Shown piece after piece: positions 15,737-25,796 of a stretch of DNA of 64,000 nt. Origin of the DNA: Paenibacillus macerans (GTDB taxonomy: Bacteria > Bacillota > Bacilli > Paenibacillales > Paenibacillaceae); the NCBI RefSeq assembly GCF_023715465.1, contig NZ_JAMBOE010000005.1, forward strand, positions 186,001 through 250,000, given 5' to 3'. The position numbers and the translations under genes were made by a program. A model generated the notes under the pieces. It saw nothing but the letters and a program-made list of their open reading frames with translations. It had not been told where the DNA came from and did not search any database. Each line of letters starts with the position of its first letter. The first letter of the stretch is position 1.

Positions 15737-17356
15737 TTATTTCACGCTCATATACCGGTCGTACGCAGCGGTGCGGATTTTCATCAGTTTGTCCAGGCCC
15801 ATGTCGTCCAGCTTCTTCACGTAAGCCTCCCATTCCTCATCGATGCCGCCTTTCGTAACCCACTGGGCACGCATCGCCGCCACGTAACTGTCGATATCGG
15901 TCGTCAGGGTCGGCAGCTCCTGGAATTCCTCGGCCGTATACATAACGTTCGGGAACGGCGTGGTGACGTATTCGCTGCCCATTTTGTCGATCTCCAGCTT
16001 CAGACCGTCACCGGCCTCGGGGTTCAGTACGATGTTTTTCTCGAAGGACGGGCTGACGTATTTCGGTCCGAAATCGCGCAAAGACTGTTCCCAATACCAG
16101 GCATCGGCGCTGGTGCCTTCGGGCGGGTCCATCAGCGTATAGGTTCCGTCGTCGTTTTTCTGGATGACCGTGCCGATCGCGCCCCAGAAATTTTGGATAC
16201 TCGCCTCGTTGGTGTAGAACTGGTCGGCCCAGCGGGCGGCCACCTCCGGATATTTGCACGACGTCGTAATCAGCAGTTCGTTGCGGTTAAAGCTCATGCC
16301 GTTCGGATTGCCCGGATTGTAGCGGTTCCCGTCCGGTCCGGCGAGCGGCGGAATCGTAACATATTGGCCGCTCCATTTGCCGAATACCGCGTCCGGCGTC
16401 CACTGGTTTGTGAACCCGACGATCGGAACCTCAGCGTTTTGCTGCTTGGCCGACGTCATCGTGGCGTCCTGGGTGAACAGCTCCTTGTCGATCAAGCCTT
16501 CCGCGTACAGTTTATGCGCGAACTTGAGGCCTTCCTTGTATTCCTCGCTGATCGGGTAAAAGACGGGTTTGCCGTCCTTCACCAGCATGCTGTTGGCGTT
16601 GATGTCGGTGATGCCGAACGGATTCAGGAAATCCGGGGCCAGCCCGGTTTCGGTATAGGGAATTTCGTCCTGCTTCCCGTTGCCGTTGGGGTCCTGTTCC
16701 TTAAACGCTTTCAGCACGTTGTAAAGATCGTCGGCCGTATCCGGAACCTGCAGCCCCAATTTATCGAGCCAGGCTTTGTTGATCACCGGCTGGTTTTTCG
16801 TTTTCGGCCGCGAAGGCAGCCGGGTCGGCAGGGAGTAGATTTTGCCGTCCGGGAATGTGCTGATTTTTTTCAGCTCCGGGGTCTCCTCCATCGCTGCCTT
16901 GAGGTTCGGCATGTACTGGTCGATGTAATCGTCGAGCGGGCGGAAATAACTTAAGTTGTTGACGATATCGGAATCGGAAAACGTCTGGTCGCCCAGGATG
17001 ATGTCCGGCAGCGAGCCGCTGGCCAGCATGATCGATTTCTGTTCGCCCCAGTCGTTGGAGGATACGACCTGCCATTCGATTTTAACGTTTGTGTTCGTCT
17101 CCAGGTCCTTGAGCCACTGGTTTTGGGTGAACGTATCCCCCATATTGCCCCAGCGCATGGTCAGCACCTTAAGTGTCACGGGTTCGTTTACGATCGGCAG
17201 GCCTTCCTTGTTGAAATTGCCCGCCGCGTCCGGCGCACTGCCGCCGCCGTTCCCGGCATTGCCGCCGCCGCAGCCGGCGAGTCCGAAGGCCAGTGCGGCC
17301 GCAAGCAGCAGTGACACCCATTTTTTCGCCGCAAATTTACCGGCTTGTTTGTTCAT
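15737..17356 (-). CDS. lipoprotein solute-binding protein of a carbohydrate ABC importer (LplA type)
   Basis: The 539-residue precursor has a lipoprotein signal with lipobox LAGC (Cys29), then a Gly/Asn-rich linker and a family-1 solute-binding domain with ANSMLVKDGKPVFYPISEEY typical of LplA/YtcQ-like proteins. It would hang on the membrane outside the cell and deliver an oligosaccharide to the two permeases encoded upstream (17386-19245). GGGGG precedes the ATG. The neighbouring secreted GH13 enzyme suggests malto-oligosaccharides as ligand; that is inference. Confidence 0.88.
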   Translation of the reverse strand: MNKQAGKFAAKKWVSLLLAAALAFGLAGCGGGNAGNGGGSAPDAAGNFNKEGLPIVNEPVTLKVLTMRWGNMGDTFTQNQWLKDLETNTNVKIEWQVVSSNDWGEQKSIMLASGSLPDIILGDQTFSDSDIVNNLSYFRPLDDYIDQYMPNLKAAMEETPELKKISTFPDGKIYSLPTRLPSRPKTKNQPVINKAWLDKLGLQVPDTADDLYNVLKAFKEQDPNGNGKQDEIPYTETGLAPDFLNPFGITDINANSMLVKDGKPVFYPISEEYKEGLKFAHKLYAEGLIDKELFTQDATMTSAKQQNAEVPIVGFTNQWTPDAVFGKWSGQYVTIPPLAGPDGNRYNPGNPNGMSFNRNELLITTSCKYPEVAARWADQFYTNEASIQNFWGAIGTVIQKNDDGTYTLMDPPEGTSADAWYWEQSLRDFGPKYVSPSFEKNIVLNPEAGDGLKLEIDKMGSEYVTTPFPNVMYTAEEFQELPTLTTDIDSYVAAMRAQWVTKGGIDEEWEAYVKKLDDMGLDKLMKIRTAAYDRYMSVK

Positions 17357-17385
17357 AGAGCATCCCCCTTAATCATTGGTTTATA

Positions 17386-18306
17386 TTAACTTTTTACCGC
17401 TCCGATCATGACTCCCTGGTTGAAGTATTTTTGCAGGAAGGGGTACACACACATGATCGGCACGGTGGCGACGATGATGACGGAATAGCGCATCAGGTTG
17501 GCCAGCCGGAGCGCGATTTGCGCGGCTTCGCCGGTGCCCATGCCGGACTGCATCTGGTTCGTGATCAGAATGTTCCGCAGGATCAACTGCAGCGGATGCA
17601 GGTCGGGATTTTTCAAATAAATCAAAGCGTTGAAATAAGAGTTCCAGTAGCCGACGGCGATCCAAAGTCCCAGTACCGCGATGATCGCTTTGGACAGTGG
17701 CAGCACGATTTGGACGAAATAACGGAGGTTGCCGCAGCCGTCGATCTGCGCCGCCTCCCACAAATCCTCGGGAATGCTCGACTGAAAAAAGGTTCTGGCA
17801 ACGATAATGTCGTACACGATGACGGAAAACGGCAGAACCATGACCAGAAACGTATCGTACAGGTGGAAATCGCGGACCGTTAGAAAGGTAGGAATCAGCC
17901 CGCCGCTGAAAAACATCGTAAAAATAAAAAACAAAGAGAGAAATTTCCGGCCGACGAGATCTTTGCGCGACAGCGCGTAAGCCGCCGACACGTTGACGAT
18001 CAGACCGATGGCTGTGCCAACTACAGTATACAAAATCGTGTTCCGGTAGCCGATCCAAATATTTTCGTGCTTCAGCAGCTCCTTGTACCCGTCCAGCGTG
18101 AAACCCTTGGGATAAAACCATACCTGCCCGTTCGCCACCGCAGACGGATCGCTGAAGGAGGCGATGACGATAAAATAAAGCGGATAGATCAAGATGATCA
18201 GAAACAGAACCGCGAATATATATAGCGCCACCTCCATCACCTTGTCGGAGGATCGGTTATTGACCGGCTGCGCGGCCGGACTTACCGCCGGATGCCCTGT
18301 GTCCAT
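17386..18306 (-). CDS. carbohydrate ABC importer permease (LplC/YtcP type)
   Basis: The 306-residue protein has six predicted TM helices and the EAA-type ATPase contact loop EAAQIDGCGNLRYFVQIVLP. It ends with the pattern NQGVMIGAVKS typical of this permease subgroup. GGAGG lies 8 nt before the ATG. No ATP-binding subunit is encoded nearby; importers of this class in bacilli usually use a shared MsmX-like ATPase encoded elsewhere. Confidence 0.9.
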   Translation of the reverse strand: MDTGHPAVSPAAQPVNNRSSDKVMEVALYIFAVLFLIILIYPLYFIVIASFSDPSAVANGQVWFYPKGFTLDGYKELLKHENIWIGYRNTILYTVVGTAIGLIVNVSAAYALSRKDLVGRKFLSLFFIFTMFFSGGLIPTFLTVRDFHLYDTFLVMVLPFSVIVYDIIVARTFFQSSIPEDLWEAAQIDGCGNLRYFVQIVLPLSKAIIAVLGLWIAVGYWNSYFNALIYLKNPDLHPLQLILRNILITNQMQSGMGTGEAAQIALRLANLMRYSVIIVATVPIMCVYPFLQKYFNQGVMIGAVKS

Positions 18307-18321
18307 GTTCTTTTCCCTCCT

Positions 18322-19245
18322 TTACCAAAGACTGTTCTCGCTGTATTTTTTGGAAATCTGGTTCACCAGAATCAGCAGCAAGAAATTGATCACAGTGTTG
18401 AACAGGTTGACGGCCGAGGAAAAGCTGTACTGGCTGCTCAGCAGCCCGATTTTGTAAATGTACGTGGATAAAATTTCGCTGGCGGTAATGTTCAGGTCGT
18501 TTTGCATCAGGTACACTTTTTCAAACCCGACCCCAAGCAGTCCGCCGACCCGTAAAATCAGCAGCGTAATCGCCGTTGGCATCAGCATCGGGAGATCGAT
18601 GTAGCGGATTTTGTGCCAGCGGCTGGCCCCGTCGACCGTGGCCGCCTCGTACAAGCTCGGATCAACCGTGGACAGCGCGGCGATAAAAATGATGCTGTCC
18701 CATCCGACATGCTGCCACACGTCCGACCAGACGTACAAACTGCTGAACCCCGCGGCCGAGCCTATCAGATCGGGCGCCTCGGCGCCGAACAATTTATACA
18801 GATTGCCGACCAATCCGGTGCTCGGGGAGAGCAAAATGAGCATCAGCCCGACCATCACGACCGTCGAGATGAAATGCGGCATGTACGAGACCGTCTGGAA
18901 AAAACGCCGGAACCGGCCCGCCCGCATCTGATTGACCATTAAGGCCAGCACGATCGGAATCGGAAATGTGGCGATGCTGTACAGGCTGATCACAATCGTG
19001 TTCTTGATCGTCGTGGAAAATTGATACGAATTGAAAAATTTCTCAAAATGCTTGAACCCCGCCCACGGACTGCCGCCGATGCCGAGCGCCGGACTGTAGT
19101 CCTTAAAGGCGATAAGCACCCCGTACATCGGTTTGTACGCAAACAGCAGCGTAAGCACAAACGCGGGCAACAGCAGCAAATAGAGTCCTCCGTTGCGTTT
19201 GACCCGGCCGAGCGTCCGCCCGATGTCCAAAGAACCGGATTTCAT
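18322..19245 (-). CDS. carbohydrate ABC importer permease (LplB type)
   Basis: The 307-residue protein has six predicted TM helices, the cytosolic loop EAATVDGASRWHKIRYIDLP (EAA motif) and the usual sequence YKPMYGVLIAFKDYSPALGI after the first helix. It is the first gene of the minus-strand transport operon, with TAAGGAGGGG before the ATG. It heterodimerises with the product of the next gene. Confidence 0.9.
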   Translation of the reverse strand: MKSGSLDIGRTLGRVKRNGGLYLLLLPAFVLTLLFAYKPMYGVLIAFKDYSPALGIGGSPWAGFKHFEKFFNSYQFSTTIKNTIVISLYSIATFPIPIVLALMVNQMRAGRFRRFFQTVSYMPHFISTVVMVGLMLILLSPSTGLVGNLYKLFGAEAPDLIGSAAGFSSLYVWSDVWQHVGWDSIIFIAALSTVDPSLYEAATVDGASRWHKIRYIDLPMLMPTAITLLILRVGGLLGVGFEKVYLMQNDLNITASEILSTYIYKIGLLSSQYSFSSAVNLFNTVINFLLLILVNQISKKYSENSLW

Positions 19246-19357
19246 GACATCCCCTCCTTACTCTTCCAACAACCTAAGTATAAAGCCCCGCCTGGCGCGT
19301 TTACCGGACCGGAAGCAGGCGCTAACCGGACTTTTTCCGCGTGTTCATCCGCCCGCA

Positions 19358-19388
19358 CAAAACAGCCCTCTCCCGGCCGGAAGAGGGC
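19358..19388 (-). terminator. Rho-independent terminator of the amylase gene
   Basis: On the minus strand GCCCTCTTCC pairs with GGGAGAGGGC across a CCGG centre, followed by TGTTTTGTG. It separates the GH13 gene from the transporter operon, so the latter likely has its own promoter in the short gap 19246-19357 or is read through. Confidence 0.75.
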
Positions 19389-19416
19389 GATAACGTAAAC
19401 TGGACTATTATTGTCA

Positions 19417-21198
19417 CTATTCGGACTTTGCAAAAATACGGTATCCCCACGGCGCCAGCGTAAAGGTTTGCCCGGCCCCGATATCCGTATAGGATTGCTC
19501 GAAAATATCGTAGTAACGGCCCGCGGAAGCTTCAGCCTGAACGGTTGCCGTGCGCGCCGTCCCCGACAGGTTGAGGATCACGATCACCTTGTTCCCGTCT
19601 TTCTCCCGCTCGAACGCGAGCACTTGTCCGTCGTCCGCCGCCAAATACTTGATCGGCCCACCCGCGTTGCCGTTCCAAAGCGCCGGATTTTCCCGCTTGG
19701 TTTGAATCAGCCGCTTATAAAAATCCTGCTTGGACAAATCGCTCCAGTCGATCTCATCCTTTTCGAAGAACTGCAGCCGTTTGTTCAGGCCCGCTTCCTG
19801 GCCCGAGTAGATCAACGGCATGCCGGGCACGGTAAAGCTAAGCGCGGCCACCAGGTTCTCCGCCTTGCCGAACATTTCGGAGGCGGTGCCTTCCCACGAG
19901 TTCGTATCATGGTTGGTAATGTAATTCATCGGGTAAGCGCCTCTGGGGTATTTTTGCGCCTGGGCATCCAAAAAAGCTTTGACGTCTGCGGCGCTGACTC
20001 CCCCGCCTGGAATTTGCTTCATGATGTTGTAGAACAGCCCCATATTATAGTTCGAGTTGAAGGCTTGTTTAAGCAATCCTATTTGGGTATCATCCTCGGC
20101 CAACATGTAAACCGGCTTGACTCGATCCAGCTCCCGCCGCGCCGTCTCCCAGAAATCCTGCGGCACGCCGGAGGCGAAATCGGCCCGGAAGCCGTCGATG
20201 TCCGCTTCCCTTACCCAGTAAACAAGCGCGTCGATCATCGCCGCGCGCATGTCGCGATTGTCGTAATTCAGCTCGGCAGCATCCGACCAGCCTTCCGGGG
20301 CGACGATGTTGCCTCCGGCGTCGGTCACGTACCACGATTTATTCTGTATCCACGGGTGATCCCAGCCGGTGTGGTTGGCCACCCAATCCAACATGACTTT
20401 AAAGCCCATGTCGTGCGCTTTGTCCACCAGGCGTTTGAAATCGTCCATCGTCCCGAACTCCGGATTCACCGCCTTATAGTCTGCGACCGAATAATACGAT
20501 CCTAACGTGCCGACCCGCTTCTCCTGCGAGATTGGGTGGATCGGCATCAGCCACAAAACTTCCACACCAAGCTCCTTAAGCCGCGACAAATGCGCTTCGA
20601 ACGCCGCGAATGTGCCTTCTTTCGTAAACTGCCGGACATTGACTTCGTAAATCACGGAATCCTGCGACCATGCGGGAAAATTAGCCAGACTGTCTTCAGG
20701 CCCTCCGGTAGGCGGCCCGGACGGTTTCTGGAGAGACACCTCATCTGAACCTTCCTTGATCCATACTTCCTTTGGCCCCGACGCCGTCAACGCGACGTAC
20801 TTATCGCCGCCTTCCTTGACCCCGTTCGTCTTGTCGACGACGATGAAATTAAGATGAGCGGCATTGACCTTGAGCGGAATGTCAAGATAAGCCCCGTAGC
20901 TTGTAGTTTGGTTGCCGTCAAAAGAGGCCGCCCCGCCCGGCCAGCTGCCCGCCTGCTCGGACGGCGTCTTTACGTCGCCCCACAGCCACAGGCCCAAATG
21001 GCTGTACTGCTGATCGGCGCGCTGATAGTGAACCCGCAGCGAGCTATCCGGAACCGGGCCAGGATCGGCCTGCGTTACTACGCCCTCTACACCCGCCGCA
21101 CGAACGGGCTGAATATACGTGAAATTGCCCGCCAACAACACCGCGGCCATAAGTACCGCCACTACGGATGCCATAAACGCCTTAAAACGTCTTGCCAC
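19417..21198 (-). CDS. secreted alpha-amylase-family glycoside hydrolase (GH13)
   Basis: I chose GTG 21198 because GGGAG lies 8 nt upstream; ATG 21207 abuts that site. The 593-residue precursor has a signal peptide (VVAVLMAAVLLAGNFTYI), then a CBM41-like starch-binding domain with LRVHYQRADQQYSHLGLWLW. The GH13 barrel has YEVNVRQFT, DWVANHTGWDHPW, the nucleophile Asp340 in DGFRADF, the acid Glu368 in MLAEDD and Asp431 in TNHD, plus a short beta C-domain. It degrades alpha-glucans outside the cell; products would be imported by the adjacent ABC system. Confidence 0.9.
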   Translation of the reverse strand: MARRFKAFMASVVAVLMAAVLLAGNFTYIQPVRAAGVEGVVTQADPGPVPDSSLRVHYQRADQQYSHLGLWLWGDVKTPSEQAGSWPGGAASFDGNQTTSYGAYLDIPLKVNAAHLNFIVVDKTNGVKEGGDKYVALTASGPKEVWIKEGSDEVSLQKPSGPPTGGPEDSLANFPAWSQDSVIYEVNVRQFTKEGTFAAFEAHLSRLKELGVEVLWLMPIHPISQEKRVGTLGSYYSVADYKAVNPEFGTMDDFKRLVDKAHDMGFKVMLDWVANHTGWDHPWIQNKSWYVTDAGGNIVAPEGWSDAAELNYDNRDMRAAMIDALVYWVREADIDGFRADFASGVPQDFWETARRELDRVKPVYMLAEDDTQIGLLKQAFNSNYNMGLFYNIMKQIPGGGVSAADVKAFLDAQAQKYPRGAYPMNYITNHDTNSWEGTASEMFGKAENLVAALSFTVPGMPLIYSGQEAGLNKRLQFFEKDEIDWSDLSKQDFYKRLIQTKRENPALWNGNAGGPIKYLAADDGQVLAFEREKDGNKVIVILNLSGTARTATVQAEASAGRYYDIFEQSYTDIGAGQTFTLAPWGYRIFAKSE

Positions 21199-21493
21199 AT
21201 TATCCATCTCCCTTTTATTCCGTACCTATATACCGGTTGTAGGCTTTGGTACTATTTCATCCTCCTAATCCAAATGTTGTAAGTGAATTTGGACACTTCC
21301 AGTATAAATGGTTGCAGCCGGAAAAATCATAACGCAATCCAGACCTTCGTTTGCACTTTCCGGACTTTTCCCGCAAGCCGCATGGTCTTACGTATCCTTT
21401 TTTCAGCCAAAGGTTTTATAATAGGGTTAAACCTCCGTAAAAGCGCATTCATAGAAAAGCTAAGCGCGGGAAAGGATGCGGCGCTAGGAAGCC

Positions 21494-23242
21494 ATGGCCA
21501 AACCAACGGAAAACAAACAGTATCCGCTCCGGCATTACGTGAACATCATGTTTCTGATTTCCTTCATCGTTCTTATCCTGGACTTTGCCATCAGCATTTC
21601 CGCGATCTCGATCGTCAAGCAGCAGGCCACGCGTTATTTGCAGGATACGGCCGGCTTGTACTTGGACCGCATCAACCATGACTTTGCCTACATCAATCAC
21701 TATACCGGATGGACGCTGGCCAACGACGAAAGCCTGAAGGCGATGAATACGAGCCCGATGAACAGCCGGGAGTTTTTCGAGGCGAACGAAAATCTGCATA
21801 AACGGTTTACCGAGCTGCAAAAAAATTACGGACAGGAATACAATTTCTTCGTGTATTTAAAGAAGCAGTCGTTTTTTCTCAATTGCGCCCCGATCAGTAT
21901 CTCCTATTCGGATTACCAGGCGCTGAAGGAACAGATTATCGCCAACGCCAGGCAGGATCGGAACGTTTATGAAAAGCTCTATTCCAAATGGACGCCGGTT
22001 CGGGTCAACGGTAAGTTTTACATTACGAACATCGTGCCTTATTACGACAGCTACATGATCAGCCTGGTTTCCGCGGATAACCTGATCCGCCCCCTGCGCG
22101 AGATAAATCTCGGGGAGAACGGCTTCGTGTCTCTGATCGCTGAGAACGGGCAGAGCATCACCAGTCCGATTTCCAACAATGGCAAGGTGCTGAACGATGT
22201 TCCGCAGACGGCTTCTTCCCTGGGCCTGTTTCAGGCCGGAACGACGGTGAACGGAGAGTTTACGAACGCTACTTTTCACGTCAAGCTGGTCATCCAGTTC
22301 GGAACCTTTGAAAAAATCATGATCGCCCAGCTGTTGATCCTTCTATTGGCCGTGATCATCACCTGCAGCCTGGGATTCATCCTGCTGTATTTCCGGAACA
22401 AGGTGCTGCGGCCGATCAAAAACTTCTCCTATAACCTGGCGTTTTGGACGGAAGAAGGCGAACCGCTGGAGTTTCAGAGCAGCAAAATTATTGAGCTGGA
22501 GAAAGCGAACAAGCAGTTTTTGAACCTGATCGGGCAGATCAAAAAATTCAAAATCGACCTGTACGAACGGGAGCTGGAAAAGCAGCGGATTCAGCTCGAT
22601 TATATGAAGCTGCAGATCAAGCCGCATTTCTTCCTGAATTGCCTGACGAGCATCTACAGCATGGCGCAAATGCAAATGCACGAGGAAATCGAACGGATGG
22701 CGCTGTCGACCGCGAAATATTTCCGGTACATCTTCCAAAATGACGGGGACTTCGTCAAGCTGGGGGACGAAATCGAGCATGTGCGGATTTATCTCGACAT
22801 CCAGAAGCACCGTTATCAAAATGCCTTGGCCTACCGGATCGAACAGGCGGAAAACCTGACTGAAGCTGAAATCCCGCCGCTCGTGTTGCAGACCTTTGTG
22901 GAGAACGCGGTCAAATACGCGGTGTCCTGGGTTGCGGAAGCACGGATCGAGCTTGCGGCTGGGTTGCAACTGTACGCCGGGGAAGAGCGCCTCGTGATTC
23001 GCATCTCCGATACCGGGCCCGGGTTCCCGCCGGATATTCTGGAGAAGTTACAATGCGGGGTTCCCCTGGATCAAACTGCAGGTACCCGGATCGGGATCAT
23101 GAACACGCTGCAGAGACTGGATTCCCTTTACGATAAACAAGCGTTAGTATCGTTCTTCAACAAGGAGGACGGCGGCGCCTGCGTAATCTTATCCCTCCCG
23201 GCGAACGTGGCGGCGGGAACGAACAGGAGTGTGGCCTTATGA
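21494..23242 (+). CDS. YesM-type sensor histidine kinase
   Basis: The 582-residue protein has a TM helix near residues 17-40, an extracellular sensor domain, a second TM near 276-300, a HAMP-like linker and the His-kinase segment with phospho-acceptor His378 in QIKPHFFLN. The ATPase N-box is FVENAVKYA and the G-box DTGPGFP. It diverges from the amylase gene across a 295-bp gap and overlaps the response-regulator gene by ATGA. It should sense extracellular sugar and control the neighbouring transport/amylase genes. Confidence 0.92.
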   Translation: MAKPTENKQYPLRHYVNIMFLISFIVLILDFAISISAISIVKQQATRYLQDTAGLYLDRINHDFAYINHYTGWTLANDESLKAMNTSPMNSREFFEANENLHKRFTELQKNYGQEYNFFVYLKKQSFFLNCAPISISYSDYQALKEQIIANARQDRNVYEKLYSKWTPVRVNGKFYITNIVPYYDSYMISLVSADNLIRPLREINLGENGFVSLIAENGQSITSPISNNGKVLNDVPQTASSLGLFQAGTTVNGEFTNATFHVKLVIQFGTFEKIMIAQLLILLLAVIITCSLGFILLYFRNKVLRPIKNFSYNLAFWTEEGEPLEFQSSKIIELEKANKQFLNLIGQIKKFKIDLYERELEKQRIQLDYMKLQIKPHFFLNCLTSIYSMAQMQMHEEIERMALSTAKYFRYIFQNDGDFVKLGDEIEHVRIYLDIQKHRYQNALAYRIEQAENLTEAEIPPLVLQTFVENAVKYAVSWVAEARIELAAGLQLYAGEERLVIRISDTGPGFPPDILEKLQCGVPLDQTAGTRIGIMNTLQRLDSLYDKQALVSFFNKEDGGACVILSLPANVAAGTNRSVAL

Positions 23243-24870
23243 ACGCGTTGGTTGTGGACGACGACTATTATGTCGTTACCGCGTTGGAGAAGAAAATCGA
23301 CTGGAAGCTGCTAGGTATTGAAAACGTGTATACGGCGAACAATGTGGCCCAGGCGCGGGAAATTTTGCAAGAGCACCCGGTGCAAATCCTCATTTCCGAC
23401 ATCGAAATGCCGCAGGGCAGCGGGCTGGAGCTGCTGGCGTGGATCCGGGAGGAACAATACGCCGTTCAGGCCATTTTTCTGACCAACTACGCCGACTTCA
23501 ACTATGCGCAAAAAGCGATCGAATTGCAGAGCTTCGAATATTTTCTCAAGCCGATCGAGTTCGACAAGCTGATGCTGATCATCCAGAAGGCGGCGACCCG
23601 GGCCAAAGAGCAGCAGAACCAGGAAAAAGCGATTCAGGAGGGATACTTCTGGCAAAAAAACCAGGCCAAAATTGTCGAGTATTTCTGGCGCAAGCTGGTG
23701 AGCTCAAGCGTGCCCGCGCCGGTCAAGCCGGCGGCCGTGGCCCAGGCGATGGAGGAGCAGCATCTCTCCTACCGCATGACCGATCTCTTTCAGCCGGTGC
23801 TGATCCAGCTGTTTCCCTTTAGCGGCAGCATGGGCCGGGAAGAGAATGGGCTGTTCGATTTCGCTCTGCTTAATGTGCTATATGAGCTGTTGCAGGATGA
23901 TTCGCGTTTTTCCGTCGAAACTATTATGGAATATAAAGATTACAACTGGATCGCCATTCTGAAATGGAACCGGCCGCCGGAAACAGTGGTGCTCGAGCAG
24001 TTGTGCGCTTCCTTGATTCAACGGGCGGGCCAATTTCTCAAGTGCGATGCCTGCTGCTGCATCGGGTTGTCCGGCAACCCGGAAGGCATCGGACAGGTCC
24101 TGCATCAGCTTTTGGCGATGAACGAGAATCTGACCAAAACCCGGAATCAAACCTACCTGGCCGAACGCGATTATGCGCCAAGCAGGCCGGAATATGCTCC
24201 GCCGGATTTAACGCGTTTGGAGCAGCTGCTTGACCAAAATGATCCTGCCGCGTTTCTGGAGGAAACGTCCCGGTATCTCCGGGACCGGCTGTATCACAGG
24301 AAGCTGGACACCGCCAGCCTGAGCTTGTTCCGGCTGGATATCGTCCAGCTTGTGTATGCTTTTCTTAAAATGAAAGGCATTGAAGCGCATAAATTGTACG
24401 CCGGGCGGGCGAACGATCAATTGCTGGCGCAGTCCCTGCATTCGCTTGAGGATATGGAGGAATATGTGAAGTATTTGGTCAACACCGCCATGGCCTACCG
24501 CGACTTCGCCGCTGAGCCAAGAACCGTGGCTGAGGAAATCAAGCAGTATATTCACGCCCATTACGGGGATGAGCTGACCCGGGGCGACCTGGCGGAAGTC
24601 GTCTACCTCAACCCGGATTATCTGGCCCGGCTGTTCAAAAAAGAAACGGGCGTTCCGCTGGGAAGCTATGTCATCCAGGTCCGCATCTCGGCAGCCAAGC
24701 AGTTGCTCAAAACGACCAATCTGTCCGTCTATGCGGTGGCGAACAAGGTGGGCTACGCCAACTACTCGTATTTTTCCAAGCTATTTAAGCAAGAGGTGGG
24801 GGTTACGCCAAATGAGTACAAGAAGAACCCCCGGGGTTCAGAACTACAAGCGGCGGCGGAGCGGGGGTGA
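23239..24870 (+). CDS. YesN-type AraC-family response regulator
   Basis: The 543-residue protein has a receiver domain with acidic pocket VDDD (residues 6-9), phospho-acceptor Asp54 in ISDIEMP and Lys in FLKPI. A middle region of about 280 residues follows, and then a C-terminal AraC double helix-turn-helix (LAEVVYLNPDYLARLFKKET and VANKVGYANYSYFSKLFKQE). Start overlaps the kinase stop codon. Such proteins activate CUT1 sugar importer operons next to them. Confidence 0.92.
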   Translation: MNALVVDDDYYVVTALEKKIDWKLLGIENVYTANNVAQAREILQEHPVQILISDIEMPQGSGLELLAWIREEQYAVQAIFLTNYADFNYAQKAIELQSFEYFLKPIEFDKLMLIIQKAATRAKEQQNQEKAIQEGYFWQKNQAKIVEYFWRKLVSSSVPAPVKPAAVAQAMEEQHLSYRMTDLFQPVLIQLFPFSGSMGREENGLFDFALLNVLYELLQDDSRFSVETIMEYKDYNWIAILKWNRPPETVVLEQLCASLIQRAGQFLKCDACCCIGLSGNPEGIGQVLHQLLAMNENLTKTRNQTYLAERDYAPSRPEYAPPDLTRLEQLLDQNDPAAFLEETSRYLRDRLYHRKLDTASLSLFRLDIVQLVYAFLKMKGIEAHKLYAGRANDQLLAQSLHSLEDMEEYVKYLVNTAMAYRDFAAEPRTVAEEIKQYIHAHYGDELTRGDLAEVVYLNPDYLARLFKKETGVPLGSYVIQVRISAAKQLLKTTNLSVYAVANKVGYANYSYFSKLFKQEVGVTPNEYKKNPRGSELQAAAERG

Positions 24871-24980
24871 TGTGCGCGCAAGAAACGTCTACCGGCGTAC
24901 TTTCAAGGAAGCCAGGCGAGGCCGCTTGACAGGGAGGGCCGGTAACCGATCGTGGCAAGAATATCGGCAGATCAATATCT

Positions 24981-25260
24981 GCTGTCCGGACGCTTTGCAC
25001 GATTATCCCGTTTGATCCGGAAGCAGAGAGGAAGATAAATTTAGGAGAAGAAAATAGGTTTGGGAGTAGCAGACATGTTCGAGATCATTAGTTCCAGATC
25101 GTTAGACAGGTTTGTGAGAAGGAGGTTTATGGAGAAGTGAAGCAGACCTGACGGGAGAAATGGGCAAGACACCGGGAAAAATGAAAGGGCCGTGATTAGC
25201 CCCCCTCTCCCCCCTGAACAAGAGGGATAATCGTGCAAAGCAGCATGCAGAGATACCAAA
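24981..25260 (+). repeat. intergenic repeat family F, copy 1 (facing GCTTTGCACGATTATCCC units)
   Basis: The unit GGACGCTTTGCACGATTATC at 24989-25008 faces GAGGGATAATCGTGCAAAGC at 25222-25241, each with conserved flanks (TTTGATCCGGAAGCAGAG; CAGCATGCAGAGATACCAAA). The same pair, reverse-complemented and with a shorter centre, occurs at 59602-59743. It fills the first third of the 926-bp gene-free gap after the response regulator. Confidence 0.75.
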
Positions 25261-25366
25261 ACACGAAAGCTATAGACAGCCACCTCAGAGCCAAAGTCAT
25301 CCGGTTAAGCCATCCCCATTTCCCGGTTGAAACGCATAACAAAAAACAGCTATCGACATACTCTGG

Positions 25367-25563
25367 GCTTTAGTTGTAAAACGTACAATTAGATTTAATA
25401 GAAGATACGGATTCATAGGTTTTAATTGCATTTCCTACAACTGCTTCCTAACATTTTCGTCAGTTCTTCAGATTAGACCGCTTTAGTTGCAGAATTTACA
25501 CTTAAACAAGTGTTTGGCTACATATCCGGATAAGTAAAAATGTATCTTTTACAACTATTCGCC
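25367..25563 (+). repeat. intergenic repeat family E (TTTAGTTGTA...TACA units)
   Basis: Four units alternate in orientation: GCTTTAGTTGTAAAACGTAC at 25367, the inverted GGTTTTAATTGCATTTCCTA at 25418, GCTTTAGTTGCAGAATTTAC at 25480, and an inverted unit ending ATCTTTTACAACTATTCGCC at about 25531-25563. Only one copy is in the window. The remaining gap to 25747 shows nothing recognisable. Confidence 0.65.
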
Positions 25564-25747
25564 TAGTTTTCGGCCTTGGCTGGTTTGCTGCGCGATACCG
25601 CGACCCCGAGGCAAATCAGGTTATACATTCCGTCTATTATCAGCACATAGAATATTACGGAAAACTCCCGCGAAAATTGCGAAATAGAGCAGTAGTCCGA
25701 CATGATTTATTTCGCCAAATTCCAACATATTCCTTGTATCCATAAAT

Positions 25748-25787
25748 GAAAAAACCCACCCTTTGGTTCGGAAACCTTGGGGTGGGT
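25748..25787 (-). terminator. Rho-independent terminator after the NUDIX/EIIA pair
   Basis: On the minus strand CCCACCCCAAGGTTT pairs with GAACCAAAGGGTGGG, followed directly by TTTTTTC, 10 bp after the NUDIX stop codon. Confidence 0.9.
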
Positions 25788-25796
25788 TATGACTTG

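Noticed and set aside
19411..20505. Plus-strand open frame of 364 codons opposite the amylase
   Set aside because: Lies entirely over the well-supported GH13 gene and has an unnatural Arg/His/Pro-rich composition.
25041..25283. Minus-strand 80-codon frame in the gap after the response regulator
   Set aside because: Sits in the repeat family F copy; its hydrophobic, low-complexity translation has no start site.
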